NCBI GenBank assembly: GCA_964195425.1
Contig: CAXMOM010000055.1
Location: 39,493-103,492, forward strand
Source of the DNA: Glaciecola sp964195425
GTDB taxonomy: Bacteria; Pseudomonadota; Gammaproteobacteria; Enterobacterales; Alteromonadaceae
Direction of reading: 5' to 3'
DNA: 64,000 nt
A program made the translations under genes and the position numbers. The notes beneath the pieces are model-generated. The model made no database searches. It saw only the letters and a list, made by a program, of their open reading frames with translations, and was not told the DNA's origin. Below, piece by piece: positions 8,816-17,725 of the stretch (the stretch's first letter is position 1; each line of letters opens with the position of its first letter).

Positions 8816-9958
8816 ATGTTCGAACTGATGGAACCACCTTCAGACGAAGCAGTCATTAAAGTAGTAGGTGTTGGCGGGGGCGGCGGAAACGCAGTCCAAT
8901 ATATGGTTGATGAAACCATTGAAGGCGTCGACTTTATAGCGATGAATACAGATGCGCAAGCATTGAAAAAATCCACCGCTACAATCAAGCTTCAGATTGG
9001 TACAGATCTTACCAAAGGTTTAGGCGCTGGCGCCGATCCTAACGTAGGAATGGAAGCTGCCCGAGAAGATCGTGAAAAAATTCGCCAAGCTTTAGATGGC
9101 GCTGACATGGTCTTTATAACGGCAGGTATGGGCGGCGGAACAGGCACTGGTGCAGCCCCGGTAGTTGCTCAGCTTGCGAAAGAAATGGGCATATTAACGG
9201 TTGCAGTTGTCACTAAGCCTTTCCCGTTTGAAGGCAAGAAGCGCTTAGACTTTGCTAATCAAGGTATTGCTGAGCTATCTGAATATGTGGATTCGTTAAT
9301 TACCATACCTAACGAAAAGCTGTTAAAAGTGATGGGTAAAGGTACGCCGTTATTACAAGCTTTTAGTGCGGCAAACGACGTACTAAAAGGTTCAGTGCAA
9401 GGTATTGCAGAGCTCATTACACGTACTGGTCTGGTTAACGTCGATTTTGCAGATGTTAAAACCGTTATGTCTGAAATGGGTACTGCTATGATGGGCAGTG
9501 GCGTTGGCCGCGGCGAAGACAGAGCAGAAGAAGCGGCTGAGGCAGCTATAGCTTGTCCGTTGTTAGAAGACATTGATTTGTCGGGTGCTCGCGGTATTTT
9601 GGTGAACATTACAGCTGGCCTCGATTTCGCTATTGATGAGTATGAAATTATTGGTAATGCTGTTAAAGCTTTTGCGTCAGAGAATGCGACGGTTGTAGTT
9701 GGAACGGTTATCGATCCCGAGCTAGTCGATGAAATTAGAGTCACGGTGGTGGCAACTGGCATAGGCGCTGACCGCAAGCCCGATATCTCCCTCGTACCAT
9801 CTGAATCTTCTAAACCGTCTCGCGACCCTGTAGGTTCGTCTGAAGGCAGAGTAAAAGGTTCATTAGAAGGTAATCAAGCAGTCAAATTAGAAGAAGAGCA
9901 GTCTGGTGAATTGGAGTATCTAGATATTCCAGCATTTTTGCGCAGACAAGCAGACTAG
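8816..9958 (+). CDS. ftsZ: Cell division protein FtsZ
   Basis: Tubulin-like GTPase that forms the Z ring. The glycine-rich GTP loop starts at about residue 18 and the tubulin signature GGGTGTG lies at 106-112. The synergy residues include NVDFADVKTVM. A variable linker (about 325-365) leads to the conserved C-terminal peptide YLDIPAFLRRQAD (368-380), the docking site for FtsA, ZipA and ZapD; zapD is also in this window. Length is 380 residues. The gap of 66 bases after ftsA contains a GGAG-like site just before the ATG. Confidence 0.97.
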   Translation: MFELMEPPSDEAVIKVVGVGGGGGNAVQYMVDETIEGVDFIAMNTDAQALKKSTATIKLQIGTDLTKGLGAGADPNVGMEAAREDREKIRQALDGADMVFITAGMGGGTGTGAAPVVAQLAKEMGILTVAVVTKPFPFEGKKRLDFANQGIAELSEYVDSLITIPNEKLLKVMGKGTPLLQAFSAANDVLKGSVQGIAELITRTGLVNVDFADVKTVMSEMGTAMMGSGVGRGEDRAEEAAEAAIACPLLEDIDLSGARGILVNITAGLDFAIDEYEIIGNAVKAFASENATVVVGTVIDPELVDEIRVTVVATGIGADRKPDISLVPSESSKPSRDPVGSSEGRVKGSLEGNQAVKLEEEQSGELEYLDIPAFLRRQAD

Positions 9959-9964
9959 TGAAGC

Positions 9965-10007
9965 CGCACCAAATTACTATTCTAATTTGGTGCGCAGTGG
10001 CTTTTTA
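9965..10007 (+). terminator. Putative terminator after ftsZ
   Basis: A 12-bp perfect stem (9965-9976 with 9983-9994) encloses a 6-base loop. A TTTTT run starts about 8 bases after the stem. It begins 7 bases after the ftsZ stop, where the dcw transcript would end. The offset of the T run lowers confidence. Confidence 0.5.
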
Positions 10008-10202
10008 GTCCAATTAGCTATGGTTATAGAACTGTTTAGTTCCAAAAGCATTAATGGTTAATTTTTGTTGTTGCTGAAATTAACGAGTTTAATTTGGCTT
10101 TTTTGTACTTAAGCCGTTTGAAACACTAAAAATAGTCACTTTACTACTAGTGGTCTGAACAGGTTTTGATTTGTAAGAAAGTACTTGCAAAACAAAAAGT
10201 TG

Positions 10203-10231
10203 TTGACTTTTGTTGGTTAATTCTGTAACGT
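10203..10231 (+). promoter_or_regulatory. Candidate lpxC promoter
   Basis: A good -35 TTGACT (10203-10208) is followed after 15 bases by TGTAAC (10224-10229), a 4-of-6 match to the -10 consensus. It lies about 35 bases before the lpxC ATG and downstream of the ftsZ terminator. Spacing is short, so this is tentative. The rest of the 300-base gap is AT-rich with no other feature recognised. Confidence 0.3.
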
Positions 10232-10261
10232 CCGCGCTCTAAAAAAAATGATGATTTGAAA

Positions 10262-11191
10262 ATGTTAAAACAACGCACGCTAAAAACATCTATTACTGAA
10301 ACCGGAATTGGTTTGCACAAAGGCCGCAAAGTGACAATGTCGCTTCGTCCCGCGCCTGCGGACACGGGTATTGTTTTTAGGCGAGTTGATCTAACGCCAC
10401 CTGCAGACATTCATGCAAACGCAAAAGATGTGGGTGATACCATGCTGTGCACTTGTATCACCAATGCCGATGGTCATTCTATTCATACTGTCGAACACCT
10501 AGCCTCCGCTCTTTCAGCACTTGGTATAGACAACATTATTGTTGAAGTTAATAGCCACGAATTACCTATTTTAGACGGCAGCGCTAGCCCGTTCATTTTC
10601 TTATTACAAAGCGCTGGTATTGTTGAGCTAGATAAACCTAAGAAGTTTATTAAAGTAACAAAGACGATTCGGGTTGAAGACGGTGACAAATGGGCTGAGT
10701 TTAGGCCCTATGATGGTTTCAGGGTCGACTTTGAAATTGATTTTGCTCACCCAGCTATTTCTCAAACCAGACAACACTGCGTTTTAGACTTCTCTAAAGA
10801 TTCTTATGTTGACGAAGTCAGCCGTGCGCGTACCTTCGGCTTTATGCGTGATTTAGAGACGATGAACTCCATGAATTTAGCTTTAGGCGGAAGCATGGAC
10901 AACGCAGTTGCACTCGATGAGTTTAGAGTATTGAACCCAGAAGGTCTTCGTTACTCTGATGAATTCCTAAAGCACAAAATTTTGGATGCTGTTGGCGATT
11001 TATTTTTAGGTGGCCATAATTTGATTGGTGAGTTGGTTGCTTATAAAACCGGACATGGATTAAATAACAAGTTATTAAATGCGATTCTCGACGATCAAAG
11101 CGCTTGGGAATATGTTGAGTTTGAAAATGAAGAAAGCTTACCGATAAAATATATTGAAAATCCTAGGCAGTTAGGGGTTAACTTTGCTTAA
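10262..11191 (+). CDS. lpxC: UDP-3-O-acyl-N-acetylglucosamine deacetylase LpxC
   Basis: Zinc deacetylase that commits UDP-acyl-GlcNAc to lipid A synthesis in the cytoplasm. All key residues are present at the E. coli positions: Glu78 and His79 in TVEHL, zinc ligands His238 and Asp242 in KHKILDAVGD, and His265 in GHGLNNK. A TTG two codons upstream could start the frame. The ATG at 10262 is chosen because MLKQRTLK aligns with the family N-terminus (309 residues). Position after ftsZ is the standard arrangement. Confidence 0.97.
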   Translation: MLKQRTLKTSITETGIGLHKGRKVTMSLRPAPADTGIVFRRVDLTPPADIHANAKDVGDTMLCTCITNADGHSIHTVEHLASALSALGIDNIIVEVNSHELPILDGSASPFIFLLQSAGIVELDKPKKFIKVTKTIRVEDGDKWAEFRPYDGFRVDFEIDFAHPAISQTRQHCVLDFSKDSYVDEVSRARTFGFMRDLETMNSMNLALGGSMDNAVALDEFRVLNPEGLRYSDEFLKHKILDAVGDLFLGGHNLIGELVAYKTGHGLNNKLLNAILDDQSAWEYVEFENEESLPIKYIENPRQLGVNFA

Positions 11192-11199
11192 GATTTTAT

Positions 11200-11258
11200 C
11201 TGTTTTTTAAAATAATTATTGAACTGTTTAAAAAACAGCCGTCTTTTTGTCTTTTTTT
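11200..11258 (+). terminator. Putative terminator after lpxC
   Basis: A 12-bp inverted repeat (11200-11211 with 11227-11238) has a 15-base loop and is followed by T-rich sequence (CTTTTTG then a longer T run). It begins 9 bases after the lpxC stop. The stem is AT-rich. Confidence 0.5.
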
Positions 11259-11262
11259 TATA

Positions 11263-11574
11263 ATTCGTATAATAAAACGAAATTTTTGCACGACTCTTGC
11301 ATTGCTTAGTAAGTTGTCAGTAACATGACGAAATTTACGCGACTAACATTAAACCTTTGAAAAATATAACTTATAGTCTCGTATTTATATAATGTACATT
11401 AGAGTTATTAAGAATAAGCCCTGGTTTTAATAATTCCTGTGGCAAATTAATTAAGCGATACATATATAAATTTATAACTAAGTGCTTATTGTTCTGTATT
11501 CTTTGGCCGATAAGCAATTACAATATTCACCAATATAAACAGTCCTCGTAAACTGTTACAGAGAATTTATTACC
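11263..11574. other. AT-rich gap between lpxC and the M23 peptidase gene
   Basis: About 310 bases without a gene. A perfect -10-like TATAAT is at 11388-11393, but no matching -35 stands at the usual distance. A purine-rich CAGAGAA sits just before the downstream ATG. No secM-like frame or RNA structure was recognised. Confidence 0.4.
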
Positions 11575-12447
11575 ATGAGCATCACCATTTTAGTTAAAGG
11601 TAAGAACACACGGATTGCGAGGAAGTTTTCTATTCGTAAAACCGTCAGCTTGCTGGTGGGGGTTTCATTGGTACTTTTGGTTTCTAGTCGTACAACCGAA
11701 TCGGTATACGAGAATCAAGTAAGGCTAAATGTTGTCAAAACCGGTCTAAAAGAACAAGTCGACTTAGTCGATAAACTTCACGGTGCTACAGATGAAAAGC
11801 TAGACGAGCTTATCCAGCAATTAGCATCTATGCAATCTCAATTAAATCACTTAGATACTGTCTCATCAAATCTAGCTGAAAAAAGTGGTTTAACCAAAGC
11901 TGACTTTGCTTTTCCTGAAGAAATGAAAACCCATCTTAGCAAAGATGCCGAGCTAACTTCTCAAATTGAAAAAATGGCCGATGCGCTTGAGTTTAAAATA
12001 CAACAACTCACAGCCCTTGAATCTATTCTCCAAGGCCTCACTATAGAACAAGAAAGTAAATTGGCTGGCAGGCCTGTTTATAAAGGTTGGTTATCTTCGT
12101 ATTACGGTATTCGCAAAGACCCATTTTCAGGCAAACCCACTATGCATAAAGGCATAGACTTTGCTGGAAAAGAAGGCAGCGAGGTTATAGCGACTGGCGC
12201 AGGTGTAGTTACTTGGTCAGGCAAACGCTCCGGGTACGGAGGTTTAGTAGAAATTGATCATGGTAATGGTTTAAAAACTCGCTATGGTCACAATGCTGTT
12301 TTAACTGTTGAAATTGGCGATGTAGTGACCAAAGGGCAAGCTATTGCTCTCGTGGGCAGTACAGGAAGGTCTACAGGTCCTCATGTGCATTATGAAGTCC
12401 TTAAGAACGGCCGCCAAGTAGACCCATTGCCTTATATATACCGCTAA
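11575..12447 (+). CDS. M23 (LytM) family metallopeptidase, membrane-anchored
   Basis: Probable periplasmic peptidoglycan DD-endopeptidase or an EnvC-like amidase activator. An N-terminal membrane segment (about residues 22-37) is followed by a heptad-like helical region (45-155). The LytM domain spans about 165-290. Catalytic and zinc residues look intact: His191 and Asp195 in HKGID, and His270/His272 in HVH, with His239 in RYGHN. An intact site favours a hydrolase over a degenerate activator. It occupies the slot between lpxC and secA that holds secM in E. coli. Cell-wall context fits, but the exact substrate is not visible. Confidence 0.88.
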   Translation: MSITILVKGKNTRIARKFSIRKTVSLLVGVSLVLLVSSRTTESVYENQVRLNVVKTGLKEQVDLVDKLHGATDEKLDELIQQLASMQSQLNHLDTVSSNLAEKSGLTKADFAFPEEMKTHLSKDAELTSQIEKMADALEFKIQQLTALESILQGLTIEQESKLAGRPVYKGWLSSYYGIRKDPFSGKPTMHKGIDFAGKEGSEVIATGAGVVTWSGKRSGYGGLVEIDHGNGLKTRYGHNAVLTVEIGDVVTKGQAIALVGSTGRSTGPHVHYEVLKNGRQVDPLPYIYR

Positions 12448-12579
12448 GCTGCCAATCAACACCTTTCTTGAATGTAGAAGATATTATCTTTGTACATGCT
12501 TTTTACCGGCCATATTTGCTCACTTTGTGTTAATATTGGCTTTTTTTAACGCTAATCAGAAAATGGACGTCTTCATCGC

Positions 12580-15294
12580 ATGTTCGTGAACGTATTCAGG
12601 AAGGTATTTGGTACTCGTAACGCCCGACTTTTAAAAAAGTTACGTAAAACTGTCAATCAGATTAATGCGCTCGAAACTGAGTATGAAGCATTAAGTGATG
12701 AAGAACTCCAAGCTAAAACTCAAGTGTTTCAAACCAAGATTGCTGACGGCGCGACCTTAGAAGATATTAAGGTTGAAGCTTTCGCTGTGGTACGAGAAGC
12801 AAGTAAGCGTGTTTATGGTATGCGCCATTTCGATGCTCAAATGAAAGGCGGCATAGTCCTTCATCAAGGCAAAATCTCAGAAATGCGTACAGGTGAAGGT
12901 AAAACCCTCACCGCAACATTACCTACCTACTTAAATGCACTTTCTGGTGAAGGTGTGCATGTTGTTACAGTGAATGATTACCTCGCTAAACGAGATGCTG
13001 ACTGGAGTCGCAGGTTATTTTCGTTTCTAGGCTTAACGGTTGGCTGTAATATTCCGGGCATGAACCACGATGAGAAACTCGCCGCGTATACCGCCGATGT
13101 AACTTATGGCACTAACAACGAATTTGGTTTTGATTATTTGCGCGACAATATGGCATTTAGTCCTAAAGACCGCGTACAGCGTCCACTAAACTTCGCCGTT
13201 ATCGATGAAGTTGATTCAATCTTAATTGATGAAGCACGAACGCCTCTTATTATCTCTGGTGCAGCTGAAGATAGCTCAGAACTATATAAAAAAATAAATA
13301 CCCTTATCCCAGAATTACAAAAACAAGATGTAGAAGATGCTGAAGGTGCCCATGGCGACGGCCACTACACCATGGATGAAAAAGCTAAGCAGGTACATTT
13401 AACCGAGAATGGTCAAATATTTGTTGAAGAGCTATTGCAAAACGCTGGCGTAATTGGCGAAGGTGAATCTCTATTTGCCGCTGCAAACATTCCAATGCTT
13501 CATCATGTAAACGCCGGTTTGCGTGCACACAAGTTGTTCACCAAAGATGTCGATTACATTGTTAAAGATGATCAAATTATCATTGTTGATGAACATACTG
13601 GTCGAACTATGGAAGGACGTCGTTGGTCTGAAGGCTTACACCAAGCGGTAGAAGCTAAAGAAGGCGTTAATATTCAAAATGAAAACCAAACATTAGCCTC
13701 AATTACGTTCCAAAACTACTTTAGAATATATAACACGCTAAGTGGTATGACGGGTACGGCAGAAACTGAAGCGTTTGAGTTTCACAGTATTTACGGTTTA
13801 GAAACCGTTGTTATTCCAACTAACAAGCCTATGGTCAGAAAAGACCATGCGGATAAAATATACTTAACGGCTGAAGAGAAACAGTTAGCCATTATTGAAG
13901 ACATCAAAGAATGTGTGGAGCGCGGACAACCTGCGCTTGTGGGTACGATTTCTATCGAAAACTCAGAGCTATTATCGCAGTTACTTAAAAAAGCTAAGAT
14001 TACACATAAAGTACTAAACGCTAAATTCCATGCCCAAGAGGCCGACATTGTTGCTCAAGCGGGTATGCCCGGCGCGATTACTATTGCGACTAACATGGCC
14101 GGTCGTGGTACTGACATTGTGCTAGGTGGTAATTTTGATGTCGTTGTTGAAAAATTAAAGGACCCTACCGATTCAGCTATCGAAAAGCTTAAAGGTGAGT
14201 GGCAAGAACGCCACGACGCAGTTTTAGCCTCGGGTGGCTTGCATATAATTGGTACTGAACGTCATGAATCACGCCGTATCGATAATCAGTTACGTGGACG
14301 TTCAGGTCGTCAAGGCGATCCAGGTTCGTCACGTTTCTATTTGTCATTAGAAGATCCATTAATGCGCATATTTGCCTCAGAGAAAATGAGCAATATGATG
14401 AAGCGTTTTGGTATGGAGAAAGGCGAGTCCATTGAGCATCCATGGGTGTCACGTGCAATTGAAAATGCCCAGCGTAAAGTGGAAGGCCGTAACTTCGATA
14501 TGCGTAAACAGTTACTAGAATACGATGATGTAGCCAACGATCAACGTAGAGTTATTTATGAGCAACGCAACGAGTTGCTTAATGAAGGTGATATTGCAGG
14601 CACAATAGTCAATATTCGCGAAGATGTAGTTAGTACTGTTGTTAATCAATATATTCCGCAGCAGTCACTTGAAGAAATGTGGGATATTAGTGGACTTGAA
14701 GAACGTTTGCGTAGCGACTTCCTGATTGATATTCCACTGCAGAAAATGCTGGATGACGACGACAAACTGTACGAAGAGAAGCTACGTGAAATCATAAGCG
14801 AGTCAGTGGTAACTGCGTATCAAGATAAAGAAAAGTCTGTTGGCGGCGAAGTACTTCGATTATTCGAAAAGCAAATTATGCTACAAACACTCGACACCCA
14901 TTGGAAAGAACATTTAGCGGCGATGGATTATTTGCGCCAAAGTATTCACTTGCGTTCTTATGCGCAAAAGAATCCAAAGCAAGAATATAAACGTGAGTCG
15001 TTTGAGCTATTCTCAGATATGCTTGATAACTTGAAAATTGAAGTTATTAGTGTACTAAGTAAGGTACAAGTACGCCAAGAGTCAGATGTTGAAGCCATTG
15101 AAGCCCAGCGCCGACGCGCCGAGGCAGAGAAAATGTTTGAGCACAAAGAAGCTGACTCACCCACTCAAGGACCGGTTGCAGCAGCGCCTAAGCCAAAAAC
15201 AATGCAACGTGAAGGGCCAAAAGTAGGTCGTAATGAGGCTTGTCCTTGTGGTTCGGGTAAAAAATACAAGCAGTGCCATGGAAAACTCACCTAA
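12580..15294 (+). CDS. secA: Preprotein translocase ATPase SecA
   Basis: Motor ATPase driving protein export through SecYEG. Length (904) matches the family (E. coli 901). The beginning FRKVFGTRNARLLKKLRKTV is typical. Walker A MRTGEGKT is near residue 107, the DEVDSILIDEART Walker B region follows, and NMAGRGTDI and GRSGRQGDPG lie in the second motor domain. The C-terminal zinc motif has Cys888, Cys890, Cys899 and His900, which bind SecB and phospholipid. The last 17 bases overlap mutT. Confidence 0.97.
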   Translation: MFVNVFRKVFGTRNARLLKKLRKTVNQINALETEYEALSDEELQAKTQVFQTKIADGATLEDIKVEAFAVVREASKRVYGMRHFDAQMKGGIVLHQGKISEMRTGEGKTLTATLPTYLNALSGEGVHVVTVNDYLAKRDADWSRRLFSFLGLTVGCNIPGMNHDEKLAAYTADVTYGTNNEFGFDYLRDNMAFSPKDRVQRPLNFAVIDEVDSILIDEARTPLIISGAAEDSSELYKKINTLIPELQKQDVEDAEGAHGDGHYTMDEKAKQVHLTENGQIFVEELLQNAGVIGEGESLFAAANIPMLHHVNAGLRAHKLFTKDVDYIVKDDQIIIVDEHTGRTMEGRRWSEGLHQAVEAKEGVNIQNENQTLASITFQNYFRIYNTLSGMTGTAETEAFEFHSIYGLETVVIPTNKPMVRKDHADKIYLTAEEKQLAIIEDIKECVERGQPALVGTISIENSELLSQLLKKAKITHKVLNAKFHAQEADIVAQAGMPGAITIATNMAGRGTDIVLGGNFDVVVEKLKDPTDSAIEKLKGEWQERHDAVLASGGLHIIGTERHESRRIDNQLRGRSGRQGDPGSSRFYLSLEDPLMRIFASEKMSNMMKRFGMEKGESIEHPWVSRAIENAQRKVEGRNFDMRKQLLEYDDVANDQRRVIYEQRNELLNEGDIAGTIVNIREDVVSTVVNQYIPQQSLEEMWDISGLEERLRSDFLIDIPLQKMLDDDDKLYEEKLREIISESVVTAYQDKEKSVGGEVLRLFEKQIMLQTLDTHWKEHLAAMDYLRQSIHLRSYAQKNPKQEYKRESFELFSDMLDNLKIEVISVLSKVQVRQESDVEAIEAQRRRAEAEKMFEHKEADSPTQGPVAAAPKPKTMQREGPKVGRNEACPCGSGKKYKQCHGKLT

Positions 15295-15682
15295 GCACAT
15301 TCAAGTAGCGGTTGGCGTCATTACGAAAAACAACACGTTTTTCGTGTGTCGTCGGCAAGCCCATCAACACCAAGGTAATAAGTGGGAATTTCCTGGTGGT
15401 AAAATAGACGCCAATGAATCAGCCGAGCACGCCTTGTGCCGTGAACTTGCTGAAGAAATTGGAATAGAGGTTAAAGCGCATCAGCATTTGATGGATATCG
15501 CGTTTTCATACCCCGACAAAAAAGTCAGCCTGCGCGTATTTGTGGTATCCGATTTTACCGGTGAAGCATATGGTGCGGAAGGACAAGAATCAAAATGGGT
15601 TTTTTTTGAAGACCTAATTACCTTAGATTTCCCTGACGCGAATAAAGCAATTATTGAAAGATTAGCCGAAAATAGGCAATAG
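15278..15682 (+). CDS. mutT: 8-oxo-dGTP diphosphatase MutT (Nudix)
   Basis: Nudix hydrolase that removes 8-oxo-dGTP from the nucleotide pool. The Nudix box runs from Gly40, with Arg55-Glu56-Leu57, Glu59-Glu60 and Gly62 all present. The open frame extends upstream inside secA. The ATG at 15278 gives the conserved N-terminal pattern (HIQVAVGVI) and a 134-residue protein, close to E. coli MutT (129). It overlaps the secA 3' end by 17 bases, as in other gammaproteobacteria where mutT follows secA. Confidence 0.92.
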   Translation: MENSPKHIQVAVGVITKNNTFFVCRRQAHQHQGNKWEFPGGKIDANESAEHALCRELAEEIGIEVKAHQHLMDIAFSYPDKKVSLRVFVVSDFTGEAYGAEGQESKWVFFEDLITLDFPDANKAIIERLAENRQ

Positions 15683-15738
15683 TTCGACTTTGCCTACTTG
15701 CTGCTCTAGTACGCAAACCTCCTAAGGTGGCACTCATT

Positions 15739-16464
15739 TTGAACAGACCCTACAAACAGAAAACAATCGGTATTTTAGGCGGCATGAGCAATCGTGCTAC
15801 GGTCGACTAGTATAATTTTATCAATAAAGCGGTAAATGACCAATTAGGCGGTTGGGATATAGCCGAGACTATCGTTATAGCATGTAATTTCGGTAATATT
15901 GAATATTTTGTGCGTAAAGGTGAGTGGGATCTTGCGGAAGCTTATTTGTTAGAAAAAGCACGCCTTGCAAAAGCAGGCGGTGCAGATATCCTCATTTGTA
16001 TGTCAAACACAATGCATAAGGTACTTTCTCGTATAAGCTATGTAATTAGTATTCCCTTTATTCATATTGCCACTCCTAAAGCCTCTGCAATTAAGAAACA
16101 ACAGTTAAGTAGCGTTGGCCTGCTTGGCACATTACCGGTTATGGCTGTGAGTTATATGCGTAAGCATTAGGAGCACGCCGGGATTGATATTTTAGTGCCT
16201 AGCCAAGCGCAGCAAGAAGTAGTCGATAAAATCATTTTTGATGAGTTAGTCAAGAATGTGGTAACGCTTGAGTCAAAGCAAATCTATATCGATATTTGCA
16301 ACAACCTAGTCGATAAAGGTGCGTAGGGTATTATTTTGGGATGCACAGAAATATTATTATTGATAAACCCGGAAGACTTCGCAAACCTTCCGCTTTTTAA
16401 TACGGATGAGTTGCATGTACACGCAGTGGTAGAGGCAGCTCTGAAGATTGATGCTGAAATCTAA
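15739..16464 (+). pseudogene. Aspartate/glutamate racemase family pseudogene with three amber stops
   Basis: One continuous frame of 241 codons resembles E. coli YgeA-type amino acid racemases: KTIGILGGMS at the start, KGEWDLA, SNTMHKV, then GIILGCTEILLL with the second catalytic cysteine. The residue before NTMH is Ser (Thr in YgeA). The frame is broken by TAG at 15808, 16168 and 16324, with no indel. By alignment to the family, the first replaces Tyr (second Tyr of a YY pair) and the third replaces Gln (GAQG). The likely start is TTG at 15739 behind AAGGTGG. Neighbouring genes such as ftsA, ftsZ and mutT end in TAG, so amber is an ordinary stop here. The 3' end overlaps the convergent aspartoacylase gene. 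This is probably a recently inactivated gene. Confidence 0.85.
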
Positions 16465-17366
16465 AACATACACTTATTTGCAGTAGCAAAAGCAAGATTT
16501 AAGTGGTCGTAGGCAGCTTCTCCTATAAAATGAGGGTAAGTTAGCTCGCCTTCCCATAAAATATCGTTACCATTAAAATCAATAAAGCAGGCTTGCTGCG
16601 GCAACAGCGGCAAAAAGTCCTTACCTTCAAGGTTAGGGTGGATAAGGGCTGTTTTTTGCTTTTCAGCATTGGTTGGGTAAGCTATTTCAGTCCCTAGTCT
16701 AAACGCCTCTACAGGGGCAAGTGTAGGTAAAGTACGAGCGTTATAATGTTCAATGAATCGAAGTATTGCGAAGCTCATATCAAGTGTTTGTTGATAAACC
16801 TCAGCGCGTAAAGCACCTTGCACTTGTGGACCAATTTCTACCATAACGCCTTTTTTAGCAACGCTACATAAATACCCAAATTCTTCAAAGGGCTGATAGT
16901 CTTCGATTAAAATAACACTTTCGGGCATTACGCTTTTTACAAAGCGAGCTAGTTGCTGATGAAACTCATCGTTTTCAAGCACAATAAGAGTAGGACCCAT
17001 ATTGCTGGTAGTATTATGAATGTCGATACAAAAATCGCTTATCGCATTACCTTTCGGGCCAAATTCTGCATTAAAAGCGTGGGCCACTTTTGCTTCATTA
17101 GGGGCGTTAGCACTTAATGGAGTATTCAGTTTTGCAAACGAAAACTGGCGGTTCAAATCTTCGTCTATGTATCTAACACGAGCCTTAACTGCAGGCTTAT
17201 TCACCAGCGCTAACTGTATGTTTGTAGTCGGCGCAATGGCGTTTAATGGTAATTGATTAGTTTGCCACTGAGTAATAGCTTGAATACCCGACATTTCATT
17301 GCCATGGGTTCCTGCGCTAATAACGACTTCTTTAATTGTATGGTGCTGTTTGAGGCTATTGGACAT
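16461..17366 (-). CDS. Aspartoacylase (N-acetyl-aspartate deacetylase)
   Basis: Zinc hydrolase of the AstE/AspA family that releases acetate and L-aspartate from N-acylated aspartate. Zinc ligands are seen as His21 and Glu24 (GTHGNE) and His117 (DIHNTTSNMG). Substrate-binding DLNRQF is at about 70-75 and the catalytic glutamate lies in VEIGPQVQG. HPNLEGKDFLPL and the C-terminal FIGEAAYDH strongly resemble the animal aspartoacylase pattern rather than succinylglutamate desuccinylase AstE. Length 301 is normal. The gene lies 11 bases after yacG on the same strand, so the two are probably cotranscribed. It converges on the racemase pseudogene, hinting at a former amino-acid (aspartate) link. Confidence 0.85.
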   Translation of the reverse strand: MSNSLKQHHTIKEVVISAGTHGNEMSGIQAITQWQTNQLPLNAIAPTTNIQLALVNKPAVKARVRYIDEDLNRQFSFAKLNTPLSANAPNEAKVAHAFNAEFGPKGNAISDFCIDIHNTTSNMGPTLIVLENDEFHQQLARFVKSVMPESVILIEDYQPFEEFGYLCSVAKKGVMVEIGPQVQGALRAEVYQQTLDMSFAILRFIEHYNARTLPTLAPVEAFRLGTEIAYPTNAEKQKTALIHPNLEGKDFLPLLPQQACFIDFNGNDILWEGELTYPHFIGEAAYDHLNLAFATANKCMF

Positions 17367-17377
17367 AATAGAAAACC

Positions 17378-17617
17378 TTAAGGCTTAAAAAATCCTTCGT
17401 TATCGTTAGACTGCTGGGCAAGCATGGCCTCAATGTCTTCAATGTCGATGTTGTCAGGAATTTTGTCTAGCTTGTGCTCGTCGCTGGCAATGGTGTGTTC
17501 TTCATTTGCCCACTGGCCTAAGTCTATAAGTTGACAACGTTTTGAACAAAATGGTCGATGGATGGCTTGGTCATTCCAAATAACCTCAGTTTGGCATGTG
17601 GGGCATTTCACGTTCAT
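17378..17617 (-). CDS. yacG: DNA gyrase inhibitor YacG (zinc protein)
   Basis: Small zinc-finger protein that inhibits DNA gyrase by binding GyrB. The zinc knuckle uses Cys5, Cys8, Cys24 and Cys28 (CPTC and CSKRC), followed by the conserved DLGQWANEEHTI. Length is 79 residues with an acidic C-terminus. It follows zapD on the minus strand, the usual coaE-zapD-yacG order, and is followed after 11 bases by the aspartoacylase gene. Confidence 0.93.
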   Translation of the reverse strand: MNVKCPTCQTEVIWNDQAIHRPFCSKRCQLIDLGQWANEEHTIASDEHKLDKIPDNIDIEDIEAMLAQQSNDNEGFFKP

Positions 17618-17725
17618 AAATTTACTCTGATTATATTTTCAATGACTGGGAGGTAGTTTACTTGAAATTTCGAGCTACGTTAATTATCAGTTTAAAAAAA
17701 ACGTTTATTGGCTAATTATAATCGC

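Noticed and set aside
9259..9777. A long 172-codon frame antisense to ftsZ
   Set aside because: It is a by-product of ftsZ codon use; low-complexity composition and no ribosome site.
11192..12579. secM upstream of secA
   Set aside because: The gene in that slot is a clear M23 peptidase with a LytM domain, and no SecM arrest sequence was seen.
15910..16170. An 86-codon frame as an independent small gene
   Set aside because: It is the middle piece of the racemase pseudogene, bounded by two of its amber stops and in the same frame as the homologous parts on both sides.
15739..16464. Amber recoding (readthrough or a pyrrolysine-like system) in the racemase gene
   Set aside because: TAG is a normal stop for neighbouring genes including ftsA, ftsZ and mutT, and no suppressor tRNA or synthetase is in the window. 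Kept only as a curiosity.
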